DNA of 64,000 nt from an uncultured Clostridia bacterium (GTDB lineage Bacteria; Bacillota; Clostridia; Lachnospirales; Lachnospiraceae): positions 19,851-83,850 of the forward strand of contig CANDNA010000012.1 in the NCBI GenBank assembly GCA_947385955.1. The letters are read 5' to 3'. Within the stretch, counting starts at the first letter, position 1, and each line of letters starts with the position of its first letter. Below the pieces are notes generated by a model. The model was not told the origin of the DNA. It saw only the letters and a program-made list of their open reading frames with translations, and made no database searches. Both the position numbers and the translations under genes were made by a program. Below are positions 1-7,184 of this stretch, piece after piece.

Positions 1-1408
1 GTGCCCTGTAAGTGGGCCGCCGGAAAAATAATGTGGAAAGCGCTTCTTTGTTAAAGGGATATAAGGGCCAGAAAAAGCTCTTTCCGGCAAAAGAAGGGGT
101 GGTCAGTACGGAAAACAGTACCAGGAAACAGCCGGCGGCAAATCCGAATATACCCAGCAGCCCGGTCATCAGCAGCAGGAAAATCCGGTAACAGCGCAAT
201 CCTTCTGAAAAGGCCACACTGGAAAGTGCAAGGCTCGCCAGCAAAGTGGCGGCCGCATAGAACATCACTTCCAGAGATACCCAGTGCAGATCAATGGCAG
301 CGTCGCTGAGAATCAGGCCGCCGACAATGGAGAGTGCACCGGAATAGGAAGAAGGGCTGTGGGCGGCAGAGTACTGAAAAAGATCCAGTGCAAGCTCGGC
401 AAACAGAGTATAAAGGAGCAGCCGGAAACTGTCAGGCTGTTCCAGAGGAAACAGGGACAATGTATCGGCCACAGAGGGAAAACAGGAGCCGATCAGCAGA
501 AATACCGGGAGGAGCAGCAGGCTGATAAAGATGCAGCAAAAGCGCAGCAGCCGGCTGTAACTTCCCACTACGGGGCTTTTATAATAATCCTCCGGGTTCT
601 GGGTAAACTGGAAGATGGTGCTGGGCAGGATCAGGGCCGAAGGGGAATTGTCCACCAGCAAAAGGATGTTGCCTTCCATCAGATAGCTGCATGCCACATC
701 CGGACGCTGGGTCTGCTGGATACTGGGCAGCGGATGATACCATTTTTTTCTGACCAGGAGCTCTTCCAGACTTTTTGCCCCCATTGTCAGAGAAGTGACG
801 GAAAGGTGGTCCAGGCTGGTATTCAGTTTTTCCAGCAGGGCATTGTCCACATAGCCGTCAATATAAGTGACAGCTACATCTGTGCGGCTGTCTGTTCCTA
901 TGTGCTTTACCGAAAAGGTCAGCCGGGGATTTCGGATCCGTCTGCGGATCAGGTTGGTATTGAAGAGCATGGTTTCCACAAAACCATCTCTTGCGCCCTG
1001 GGTAACCCGCTCGGTTTCCGGTTCAGAGATGCTTCTGGCAGGATAGGTGCGGGTATCCAGCAGGATCGCGTTTGGAAAACCGTCTACGAAGAGGACGGAA
1101 GGACCGCTGAGGACAGAGGAAATAATCACGTCCCAGTCGTCGGTCAGCTCTGTCTGGGCATAGCCGATTTTGGAAGCCATATAGAGAGAAAGATCCTGGA
1201 TGGAATCGTCTTTGGTGTAAGTGGGATTCTGCAGATCCGCAAAGATTTCCTGCAGCACTTCGGTCCTGCACATACCGTTGATGCCGAGAAACCATGCACG
1301 GGACCGGCCCAGATATAAATCTCTCGTAATCAGATCAAAACTTTTTCCCACAGGAAATATTTCATATGCCTGCTTTTTATTCTGTGTAAGTGAAGCGGAT
1401 AGTTTCAT
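1..1408 (-). CDS. spoVAF: SpoVAF-type GerA family spore membrane protein (3' end cut off)
   Basis: The minus strand is open from an ATG at 1408 to the window edge, at least 469 residues, so only the C-terminus is missing (SpoVAF is usually about 490 residues). The N-terminal half is soluble. The C-terminal half carries hydrophobic segments and ends with a stretch (TTPSFAGKSFFWPLYPFN) typical of the SpoVAF/GerA family. These proteins sit in the inner spore membrane; SpoVAF belongs to the spoVA gene set, linked to dipicolinic acid movement and germination. It could instead be a GerKA-like receptor subunit, but the end of the protein fits SpoVAF better. A weak ribosome site (AGAAAGG) precedes the ATG. 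The neighbouring spoVA genes would lie to the left of the window. Confidence 0.85.
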   Translation of the reverse strand, partial: MKLSASLTQNKKQAYEIFPVGKSFDLITRDLYLGRSRAWFLGINGMCRTEVLQEIFADLQNPTYTKDDSIQDLSLYMASKIGYAQTELTDDWDVIISSVLSGPSVLFVDGFPNAILLDTRTYPARSISEPETERVTQGARDGFVETMLFNTNLIRRRIRNPRLTFSVKHIGTDSRTDVAVTYIDGYVDNALLEKLNTSLDHLSVTSLTMGAKSLEELLVRKKWYHPLPSIQQTQRPDVACSYLMEGNILLLVDNSPSALILPSTIFQFTQNPEDYYKSPVVGSYSRLLRFCCIFISLLLLPVFLLIGSCFPSVADTLSLFPLEQPDSFRLLLYTLFAELALDLFQYSAAHSPSSYSGALSIVGGLILSDAAIDLHWVSLEVMFYAAATLLASLALSSVAFSEGLRCYRIFLLLMTGLLGIFGFAAGCFLVLFSVLTTPSFAGKSFFWPLYPFNKEALSTLFFRRPTYRA

Positions 1409-1585
1409 AACCGATGCCTTTCTGAGAATCGTGTGGTAAGGGACAGGCTGCAGCCGGCGGCCGCAGAATCGCTGATAGTTTCTGCATAAAGAAAGGGTTT
1501 TATACAGAATGTCTGTGAAATATACATGTTGCACAAAAAAAAGCCGGTTTTTTAAAAAAAAGAATAAAAACTGCAAAAAAACAGG

Positions 1586-1614
1586 TTGACAGATCAGGCA
1601 GAAGAATCTATAAT
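1586..1614 (+). promoter_or_regulatory. Sigma-A promoter of the PTS operon
   Basis: A perfect TTGACA (1586-1591) and a perfect TATAAT (1609-1614) are separated by 17 bases. Transcription would start near 1621, just upstream of the antiterminator target hairpin. Confidence 0.9.
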
Positions 1615-1637
1615 GAGTACAGTTACATAGCGGTCAT

Positions 1638-1664
1638 GGATTGTTACTGGGAACAGGCAAAACC
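1638..1664 (+). promoter_or_regulatory. RAT (ribonucleic antiterminator) target of a BglG/LicT family protein
   Basis: The sequence begins GGATTGTTACTG and ends CAGGCAAAACC, the classic layout of the RNA hairpin bound by the CAT domain of BglG/SacY/LicT/GlcT proteins. Its 3' part overlaps the left arm of the terminator that follows, so forming one structure prevents the other. The regulator that should bind it is encoded next (1818-2654), giving an autoregulated PTS operon. Confidence 0.92.
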
Positions 1665-1721
1665 AGATTTTATAAGTTAATCGTGGGATGATTGATTTAT
1701 GAGATTTGGTTTTTTCTTTTC
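1658..1721 (+). terminator. Leader terminator of the PTS attenuator
   Basis: An arm near 1660-1675 (ending AGATTTTATAA) pairs with an arm near 1697-1713 (TTATGAGATTTGG) with three G-U pairs, followed by TTTTTTCTTTT. The left arm shares bases with the RAT hairpin, so bound antiterminator protein would block this terminator. Confidence 0.85.
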
Positions 1722-1817
1722 AGAGATGTTTTGCCGGGAGAGCAGAACTGACAGATCAGGGATATGTCTGTTGCCGGATTGCCGCATGCTGTATCGGATA
1801 TTTGAAAGGGATAGAAA

Positions 1818-2654
1818 TTGGTTATTGAGAGAATTATAAATAACAATGTGATCAGCGCTCTGGATCAGGAAGGTAAGGAAATCGTAGTGATGGGAAGCGG
1901 CATCGGCTTCGGAAAGAAGAAGGGCCAGTTTTGCGATGAGAGCCGGATTGATAAAATATTCCGTATGGAGGATGAAGCGGTTTTGGGCAGGTTTAAGGAT
2001 CTGCTGGCAAAACTGCCATTGGAATATATCCAGGTAAGCAACGATATTATTTCCTTTGCCAAAAAAGAACTGGGCGTTTCATTAAATCAGAATGTTTATA
2101 TTACACTGACCGACCACATCAGTTTTGCACTGGAACGGTTTCAGGAAAACATGAATTTTACCAATGCACTGCACAGTGAAATCAGACGTTTTTATCCGGC
2201 AGAATATTCTGTGGGGATACATGCCCTGCAGTTGATTGAAGAGAAAACAGGAATCCTGCTTCCGGAAGATGAAGCATCTGCAATTGCGCTGCATCTGGTT
2301 AATGCGGAGCTGAATCTGAAGGTCCGGGATATCTGGGCTCTGACAGAGATCATGGGCAGGATGATGGAACTGATCAGCGGATATATGCCCGTACTGCAAA
2401 CGGAAAGTCTGGAAAAAGACAGGCTGCTGTCAGATTTGAAGTTCATGCTGTGCCGGGTACTGACGTTGAAACCTCTGAAAGAGAAGGGGGATCCGGCACT
2501 TTCCCGTTATATGAAAGAGAGCTGCCCGGAGCTGGTTAAGGCAGTGACAGAGATTGGAAAACTGTTGGAAGAAAACTATCAGTGTCATATGACAGCGGAA
2601 GAGCAGCTATATCTGGTTGTGAGCTTAAAGCGGATCAAGGATCTTTATGCATAA
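1818..2654 (+). CDS. BglG/LicT/GlcT family transcription antiterminator
   Basis: This is a 278-residue RNA-binding antiterminator with a CAT domain (about 1-55), PRD1 (about 65-170) and PRD2 (about 175-278). The start is TTG at 1818, chosen because GAAAGGG lies 7-8 bases upstream and the reading matches the conserved family start (ERIINNNVISAL). PRD1 keeps the two expected phospho-histidines (H100, H159, the same numbers as in LicT). PRD2 does not: the positions matching LicT H207 and H269 are Asp206 and Ser269. The protein should bind the RAT upstream of its own gene and let transcription run into the PTS genes. By context a GlcT-like function is likely, with negative control through PRD1 by the IIB domain. 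Confidence 0.9.
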   Translation: MVIERIINNNVISALDQEGKEIVVMGSGIGFGKKKGQFCDESRIDKIFRMEDEAVLGRFKDLLAKLPLEYIQVSNDIISFAKKELGVSLNQNVYITLTDHISFALERFQENMNFTNALHSEIRRFYPAEYSVGIHALQLIEEKTGILLPEDEASAIALHLVNAELNLKVRDIWALTEIMGRMMELISGYMPVLQTESLEKDRLLSDLKFMLCRVLTLKPLKEKGDPALSRYMKESCPELVKAVTEIGKLLEENYQCHMTAEEQLYLVVSLKRIKDLYA

Positions 2655-2686
2655 ATTCCGATACTGCAAGGAGGAAGGAGAGAAAA

Positions 2687-3172
2687 ATGGGATTTTTAAA
2701 CGGGGTTTTTAAGAAAAAGGAATTGGAGATCGGATCTCCCGCTGCCGGGACCTGTGTCAGCATTAAAGAAGTGCCGGATCCTACGTTCAGCGAAGAAATT
2801 TTAGGAAAAGGTGTGGCAATAAAGCCATCAGAGGGGAAATTTTTCGCTCCGGCAGGCGGAACGGTAAATACACTGTTCCCTACCAAACATGCAGTAGGCA
2901 TTACCACCCAGGAAGGAGCAGAAATCCTGATTCATGTAGGGCTGGATACGGTAAATCTCAAAGGAGAGCATTTTACGGCGCATGTAAAAGAAGGCGATAC
3001 TGTGGCAAAGGGAGATTTGCTGCTGGAGGCTGACCTCGCGGCAATTGCCCAGGCAGGATATGATACGATTACACCGGTTCTGATCTGTAATACCGGAGAT
3101 TTTTCGGATGTAGCTGCGGGTGCGGCGGGTGAGGTATCCACCGGTGCCTGTATACTGAGAATTAAATTATAG
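2687..3172 (+). CDS. crr: PTS glucose-type IIA component
   Basis: A 161-residue stand-alone IIA(Glc) domain. It takes a phosphate from HPr and passes it to a IIB domain. The two active-site histidines are visible as H68 (TKHAVGI) and H83 (ILIHVGLDTV). The start is the ATG at 2687 with GGAGGAAGGAG just upstream; the reading frame is open further upstream but that stretch overlaps the previous gene. It lies 32 bases after the antiterminator gene and 13 before ptsI, in one operon. It is the likely partner of the IICB transporter at 5190, which lacks its own IIA. Confidence 0.92.
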   Translation: MGFLNGVFKKKELEIGSPAAGTCVSIKEVPDPTFSEEILGKGVAIKPSEGKFFAPAGGTVNTLFPTKHAVGITTQEGAEILIHVGLDTVNLKGEHFTAHVKEGDTVAKGDLLLEADLAAIAQAGYDTITPVLICNTGDFSDVAAGAAGEVSTGACILRIKL

Positions 3173-3185
3173 GAAGGTCAATAAG

Positions 3186-4805
3186 ATGGAAACTTATCAT
3201 GGAAAGAGTGTATTACAGGGGATTGCGGTAGGCAGGCTGTATGTCATTGAAAAAAAAGAAAGCAGTTGGACCAAGATGACGATCACCGATGCAGACGAAG
3301 AGGTGATGAGATTTCAGAAAGCCAGAGAGGAAGCGGTCAGTCAGTTAGATGAGCTGTATCAGGAGGCAATGACGCAGGTCGGAGAAGAAAATGCCATGAT
3401 CTTTGATGTGCATAAGATGATGCTGGAAGATCTGGACTATCTGGAAGCCATTGAAAACCGCATCCGGACAGAAATGGTCAATGGAGAGTATGCTGTAACG
3501 GTAACGGGAGAAGAGTTTGCAGCGATGTTTTCTTCTATGGAAGACGAGTATATGAAAGCCAGAGCGGCTGATGTCATTGATATTTCTGCCAGAATCGTCA
3601 GAGTGCTGGAAGGAAGGGAAGAGCCGGGGCTGCACAGCAGAGAGCCGGTGATTATCCTGGCAGACGATCTGTCTCCCAGCGAAACGATTTCGATGGACAA
3701 AACAAAAATCCTTGCCTTTGTGACAAAACATGGATCGGCCAATTCCCATACGGCGATCCTGGCGCGTTCCCTGAACATCCCGTCCCTTGTCAATACGGAT
3801 GTGGAGATTACGAGGGACTACCACGGAAAAGAAGCCATTGTGGACGGCGTAACGGGCTGTCTGTTTATAGAGCCGGATGAAGAGACGCTGGCAGTAAAGA
3901 AGAAAGAACAGGATGCCATCCGTGACAAAGAAGAAAAGCTGAAACTGCTGATCGGAAAAGAAAATATCACCAAAGACGGAAGAAAGATCAATCTGTATGC
4001 CAATATGGGCAATGTGGAGGATGTGGGAAAGGTACTGGAAAGCGATGCCGGCGGTATCGGCCTGTTCCGGAGTGAGTTTTTGTATCTGGGCAGGGATTCT
4101 TTCCCCACTGAGGAGGAGCAGTTCCAGGCATACAAGGAAGTGGTTTCCCGTATGGAAGGCCGTAAGGTGATTATTCGTACACTGGACATCGGAGCGGATA
4201 AAAAGGCTGACTATTTTGGACTGGATCCGGAAGAAAATCCGGCGCTGGGGTATCGGGCCATCCGGATCTGTCTTACCAGACAGGAGATATTCAGGACTCA
4301 GCTTCGGGCGATTTACCGGGCATCTGCTTTCGGTAAAGTGTCTGTGATGTTCCCTATGATTATTTCGGTAAAGGAAATCAGAGAGATCAAGGAGATTGCC
4401 GCTGATGTAAGAGAGGAGCTGGCAAAGGAGAACATTCCCTGTGGGGAAGTGGAACTGGGTATTATGATAGAAACGCCTGCAGCAGCGCTGGTCAGCGCAG
4501 AACTGGCAAAGGAAGTGGAGTTTTTCAGCATCGGTACCAATGATCTGACTCAGTATACGCTTGCCATTGACAGGCAGAATCAGAAACTGGAGCCTTTTTA
4601 TGATTCTCACCATCCTGCCGTATTGAAACTGATCGAAATGACCATTCAGAACGGACATAAGGAAGGCGCCTGGGTAGGTATCTGCGGGGAACTGGCGGCG
4701 GATGATACTCTGACAGAGACATTCTTGGATATGGGGCTGGATGAACTGTCCGTATCGCCTACTTATATACTGAAGCTCCGGGATAAAATACGCAGCATTG
4801 GATAA
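3186..4805 (+). CDS. ptsI: PTS enzyme I (PEP-protein phosphotransferase)
   Basis: A 539-residue enzyme I that moves phosphate from phosphoenolpyruvate to HPr in the cytosol. The HPr-binding and swivelling domain contains the catalytic histidine H188 in GSANSHTAILARSL. The C-terminal TIM-barrel PEP-binding domain (about 255-539) carries GIGLFRSEFLY and the substrate-binding stretch EFFSIGTNDLTQY. The length is slightly below the usual 570. It is the general component of the PTS, so this operon also serves any other PTS transporter in the genome. Confidence 0.96.
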   Translation: METYHGKSVLQGIAVGRLYVIEKKESSWTKMTITDADEEVMRFQKAREEAVSQLDELYQEAMTQVGEENAMIFDVHKMMLEDLDYLEAIENRIRTEMVNGEYAVTVTGEEFAAMFSSMEDEYMKARAADVIDISARIVRVLEGREEPGLHSREPVIILADDLSPSETISMDKTKILAFVTKHGSANSHTAILARSLNIPSLVNTDVEITRDYHGKEAIVDGVTGCLFIEPDEETLAVKKKEQDAIRDKEEKLKLLIGKENITKDGRKINLYANMGNVEDVGKVLESDAGGIGLFRSEFLYLGRDSFPTEEEQFQAYKEVVSRMEGRKVIIRTLDIGADKKADYFGLDPEENPALGYRAIRICLTRQEIFRTQLRAIYRASAFGKVSVMFPMIISVKEIREIKEIAADVREELAKENIPCGEVELGIMIETPAAALVSAELAKEVEFFSIGTNDLTQYTLAIDRQNQKLEPFYDSHHPAVLKLIEMTIQNGHKEGAWVGICGELAADDTLTETFLDMGLDELSVSPTYILKLRDKIRSIG

Positions 4806-4862
4806 GGGAGAGTTCGGGCGTATGTGCCCGCTGTCAAATAAAAGAGAAAGAAGGAGAAAAAG

Positions 4863-5126
4863 ATGAAAACAGTAAAATATGTAATTACGGATCCGATAGG
4901 ACTCCATGCAAGACCGGCAGGGCTTTTTGTAAAAAAGGCAGCAGAATATCAGAGTAATATTTCCGTGAAAAATATGGAAAACGGAAAAAGTGTGGATGCA
5001 AAGCGCATTATGGCAGTGATGTCTCTTGGTGTAAAGCAGGGTAATAAGATAGAGCTGAGCATCGAAGGGGCAGACGAAGATACGGCAGAAAAGGAGTTAG
5101 CAGCGTTCTTGAAAGAGAACCTATAA
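4863..5126 (+). CDS. ptsH: PTS phosphocarrier protein HPr
   Basis: An 87-residue HPr. The catalytic histidine is H15 in DPIGLHARPAG. The regulatory helix reads DAKRIMAVMSLG: where Bacillus HPr has Ser46 (LKSIMGVMSLG) this protein has Arg48. HPr kinase normally phosphorylates that serine to drive CcpA-dependent catabolite repression, so this copy should carry phosphate from enzyme I to IIA but not signal through HPrK. AGAAGGAG precedes the ATG. It is unusual for ptsH to follow rather than precede ptsI. Confidence 0.95.
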   Translation: MKTVKYVITDPIGLHARPAGLFVKKAAEYQSNISVKNMENGKSVDAKRIMAVMSLGVKQGNKIELSIEGADEDTAEKELAAFLKENL

Positions 5127-5189
5127 CTTATAGATGCAAAGTAACATTCTGAGCCAGGACAGAATGGAAAAAGAAAGGGGTAGTTAATT

Positions 5190-6638
5190 ATGATGAAGTA
5201 CTTACAGAAGTTAGGTAAATCCCTGATGCTTCCTGTAGCCTGCTTACCGGTTTGCGGTATTTTGATGGGTGTTGGATATGCATTGTCCCCGCATGCTATG
5301 CAGGGTGGTGATATTACAGGCGTTGCAGGAATCATAGGCTTCTTCTTAATCAAAGCAGGGGGTGCTTTGATTGACAATATGTCATGGCTGTTTGCAATCG
5401 GTGTTGCTTTCGGTATGTCCGATGACAATGACGGCGCAGCAGGCCTGGCAGGTCTGGTATCATGGCTGATGATTATCAACCTGCTCTCCTCCGGTGTGAT
5501 TTCCACAATGACCGGTGCAGAAGCCAATGCAGCATTTGGCAAGATTCAGAACCAGTTTATCGGTATTCTGGCCGGTATCATCGGTTCTGTTTGCTACAAC
5601 AAATTTAAAAACACAAAACTTCCGGATGCGCTTTCTTTCTTCTCCGGCAAGAGATGTGTTGCAATCGTAACAGCAGTTGTTTCCATCATTGTAGCAGGTA
5701 TCCTGTTCTTCATATGGCCCATCGTTTATTCGGGTCTGGTAGCTCTTGGCTCCAGTATCCAGGGTCTGGGTGCAATTGGTTCCGGTATCTATGCATTCCT
5801 GAACCGTCTGCTGATTCCGTTCGGTCTGCATCATGCACTGAACTCTGTATTCTGGTTTGATGCCATCGGTATCAATGACCTGGGTAATTTCTGGGGCAAC
5901 ACCGGTGTGCTTGGCGAGACTGGTATGTACATGGCAGGTTTCTTCCCGTCTATGATGTTCGGTCTTCCGGCAGCAGCTCTGGCAATTATACATTGCTCCA
6001 AGCCTGAAAAGAGAAAACAGGCGGCAGGTATTATGGGTGCAGCAGCTCTCTGCTCATTTATCTGCGGCGTAACAGAGCCTTTTGAATTTGCTTTTATGTT
6101 CCTGGCTCCGGCTCTGTATCTTGTATATGCAATCCTTTATGGTATTTTTGCAGCTATTTCCGTTGCACTGGGCTTCCGTGCAGGTTTCTCCTTCTCGGCA
6201 GGCCTTACGGACCTGATTTTCAGCTCTCAGCTTCCGCTGGCACAGAAAGTATGGCTGATCCTTCCGCTTGGTATTGCAGCAGCAGTGGTATTCTATTTGG
6301 TATTCCGTGTTGCGATCACAAAGTTTGATTTAAAGACACCGGGACGTGAGGATGACGATGCGGTGGCAGACGAAATGAAGGCTGTACTTGCCAACAATGA
6401 CTTTACCAAGGTTGCACAGATTATTCTGGAAGGTCTGGGCGGAAAAGCAAATGTATCAACTCTGGATAACTGCGTAACAAGACTTCGTATTGAGGTAAAG
6501 GATTATGTGGCAGTAGATGAGGCAAAGATCAAATCCGCAGGTATTGCAGGTGTGATCCGGCCCAGCAAGAATGCCGTTCAGGTTATTGTAGGAACGAAAG
6601 TTCAGTTCGTGGCGGATGAAATGAAAAAGATGCTGTAA
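5190..6638 (+). CDS. PTS IICB transporter, N-acetylglucosamine/glucose type
   Basis: A 482-residue membrane permease that imports and phosphorylates a sugar. A IIC domain of about ten hydrophobic segments (1-385) contains the GITEPFEF-like motif (GVTEPFEF). A IIB domain (about 405-482) has the phospho-cysteine C428 in DNCVTRLR. There is no IIA domain; the IIA at 2687 should supply it. Details such as KLPDALSFFSGKR, GLHHALN and DLKTPGRED resemble NagE more than PtsG, so N-acetylglucosamine is a real alternative to glucose. Start ATG 5190, with AAAGGGG upstream. Last gene of the operon. Confidence 0.9.
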   Translation: MMKYLQKLGKSLMLPVACLPVCGILMGVGYALSPHAMQGGDITGVAGIIGFFLIKAGGALIDNMSWLFAIGVAFGMSDDNDGAAGLAGLVSWLMIINLLSSGVISTMTGAEANAAFGKIQNQFIGILAGIIGSVCYNKFKNTKLPDALSFFSGKRCVAIVTAVVSIIVAGILFFIWPIVYSGLVALGSSIQGLGAIGSGIYAFLNRLLIPFGLHHALNSVFWFDAIGINDLGNFWGNTGVLGETGMYMAGFFPSMMFGLPAAALAIIHCSKPEKRKQAAGIMGAAALCSFICGVTEPFEFAFMFLAPALYLVYAILYGIFAAISVALGFRAGFSFSAGLTDLIFSSQLPLAQKVWLILPLGIAAAVVFYLVFRVAITKFDLKTPGREDDDAVADEMKAVLANNDFTKVAQIILEGLGGKANVSTLDNCVTRLRIEVKDYVAVDEAKIKSAGIAGVIRPSKNAVQVIVGTKVQFVADEMKKML

Positions 6639-6672
6639 ACCTTCGGGTTTCAGCGAATCAGAAAAGCCTGGC

Positions 6673-6702
6673 AGGAGAGAGGAAAAACCTCTCTCCTTTT
6701 TC
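6673..6702 (+). terminator. Rho-independent terminator of the PTS operon
   Basis: GGAGAGAGG (6674-6682), an AAAAA loop and CCTCTCTCC (6688-6696) form a nine-base stem followed by five Ts. Confidence 0.92.
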
Positions 6703-6860
6703 CTGTATAAAATCTATAATCCGAAACAGTGAGGATCTGGATAGGCTTTTAAGGGCAAAGACACGGCTGCTGCCGGTTTTGCGTCTTTCCAAATGTTGTA
6801 ATATGGTGTATAATCAAACAATGTTATCCGTTGATTTGCAGGTGTTTTGCGGGAGGCTGT

Positions 6861-7184
6861 ATGGATTGTAAGGAAACCCGGAAGAATATATATAAGTTTA
6901 TTGAGGACGGTCTGGACGGTAAGGAACTGCAGGCTTTTATGAAGCATGTCAGTGAGTGTGAAGAATGCATGGAGGAGCTTGCGATCCAGTATCTTGTGAC
7001 AGAAGGGATGCAGCACCTGGAAAAGGAAAGTTCTTTTGATCTGCAGAATCAACTGGAAAAAAAGATGGAGAGTGCCAGAAAGAGGATACGTTCCAGGAAA
7101 AGAGTCATATGTTTTATGTATGTGATGGAAACGCTTGCGATTCTGGCTGTGATTTTGATGACGGTGCTGGTGATTATCAAATGA
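6861..7184 (+). CDS. Anti-sigma-factor-like zinc-finger membrane protein
   Basis: A 107-residue protein with an N-terminal zinc-binding pattern typical of anti-sigma (zf-HC2) proteins: Cys3, then His-x3-Cys-x2-Cys in KHVSECEECMEEL. A charged linker (KKMESARKRIRSRKR) leads to one C-terminal transmembrane segment (about residues 86-106). Such proteins usually hold an ECF sigma factor at the membrane, but no sigma factor gene is adjacent, so the partner is unknown. The start is ATG 6861 with GGGAGG eight bases ahead. Its TGA overlaps the polA ATG (ATGA at 7181-7184), suggesting translational coupling. Confidence 0.7.
   Translation: MDCKETRKNIYKFIEDGLDGKELQAFMKHVSECEECMEELAIQYLVTEGMQHLEKESSFDLQNQLEKKMESARKRIRSRKRVICFMYVMETLAILAVILMTVLVIIK

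Noticed and set aside
284..1318. Plus-strand open frame of 344 codons
   Set aside because: It lies opposite the SpoVAF-type gene, has no family resemblance, and its composition is that of antisense reading.
3345..4907. Minus-strand open frame of 520 codons opposite ptsI
   Set aside because: It is the shadow of the highly conserved enzyme I gene, with no recognisable domain.
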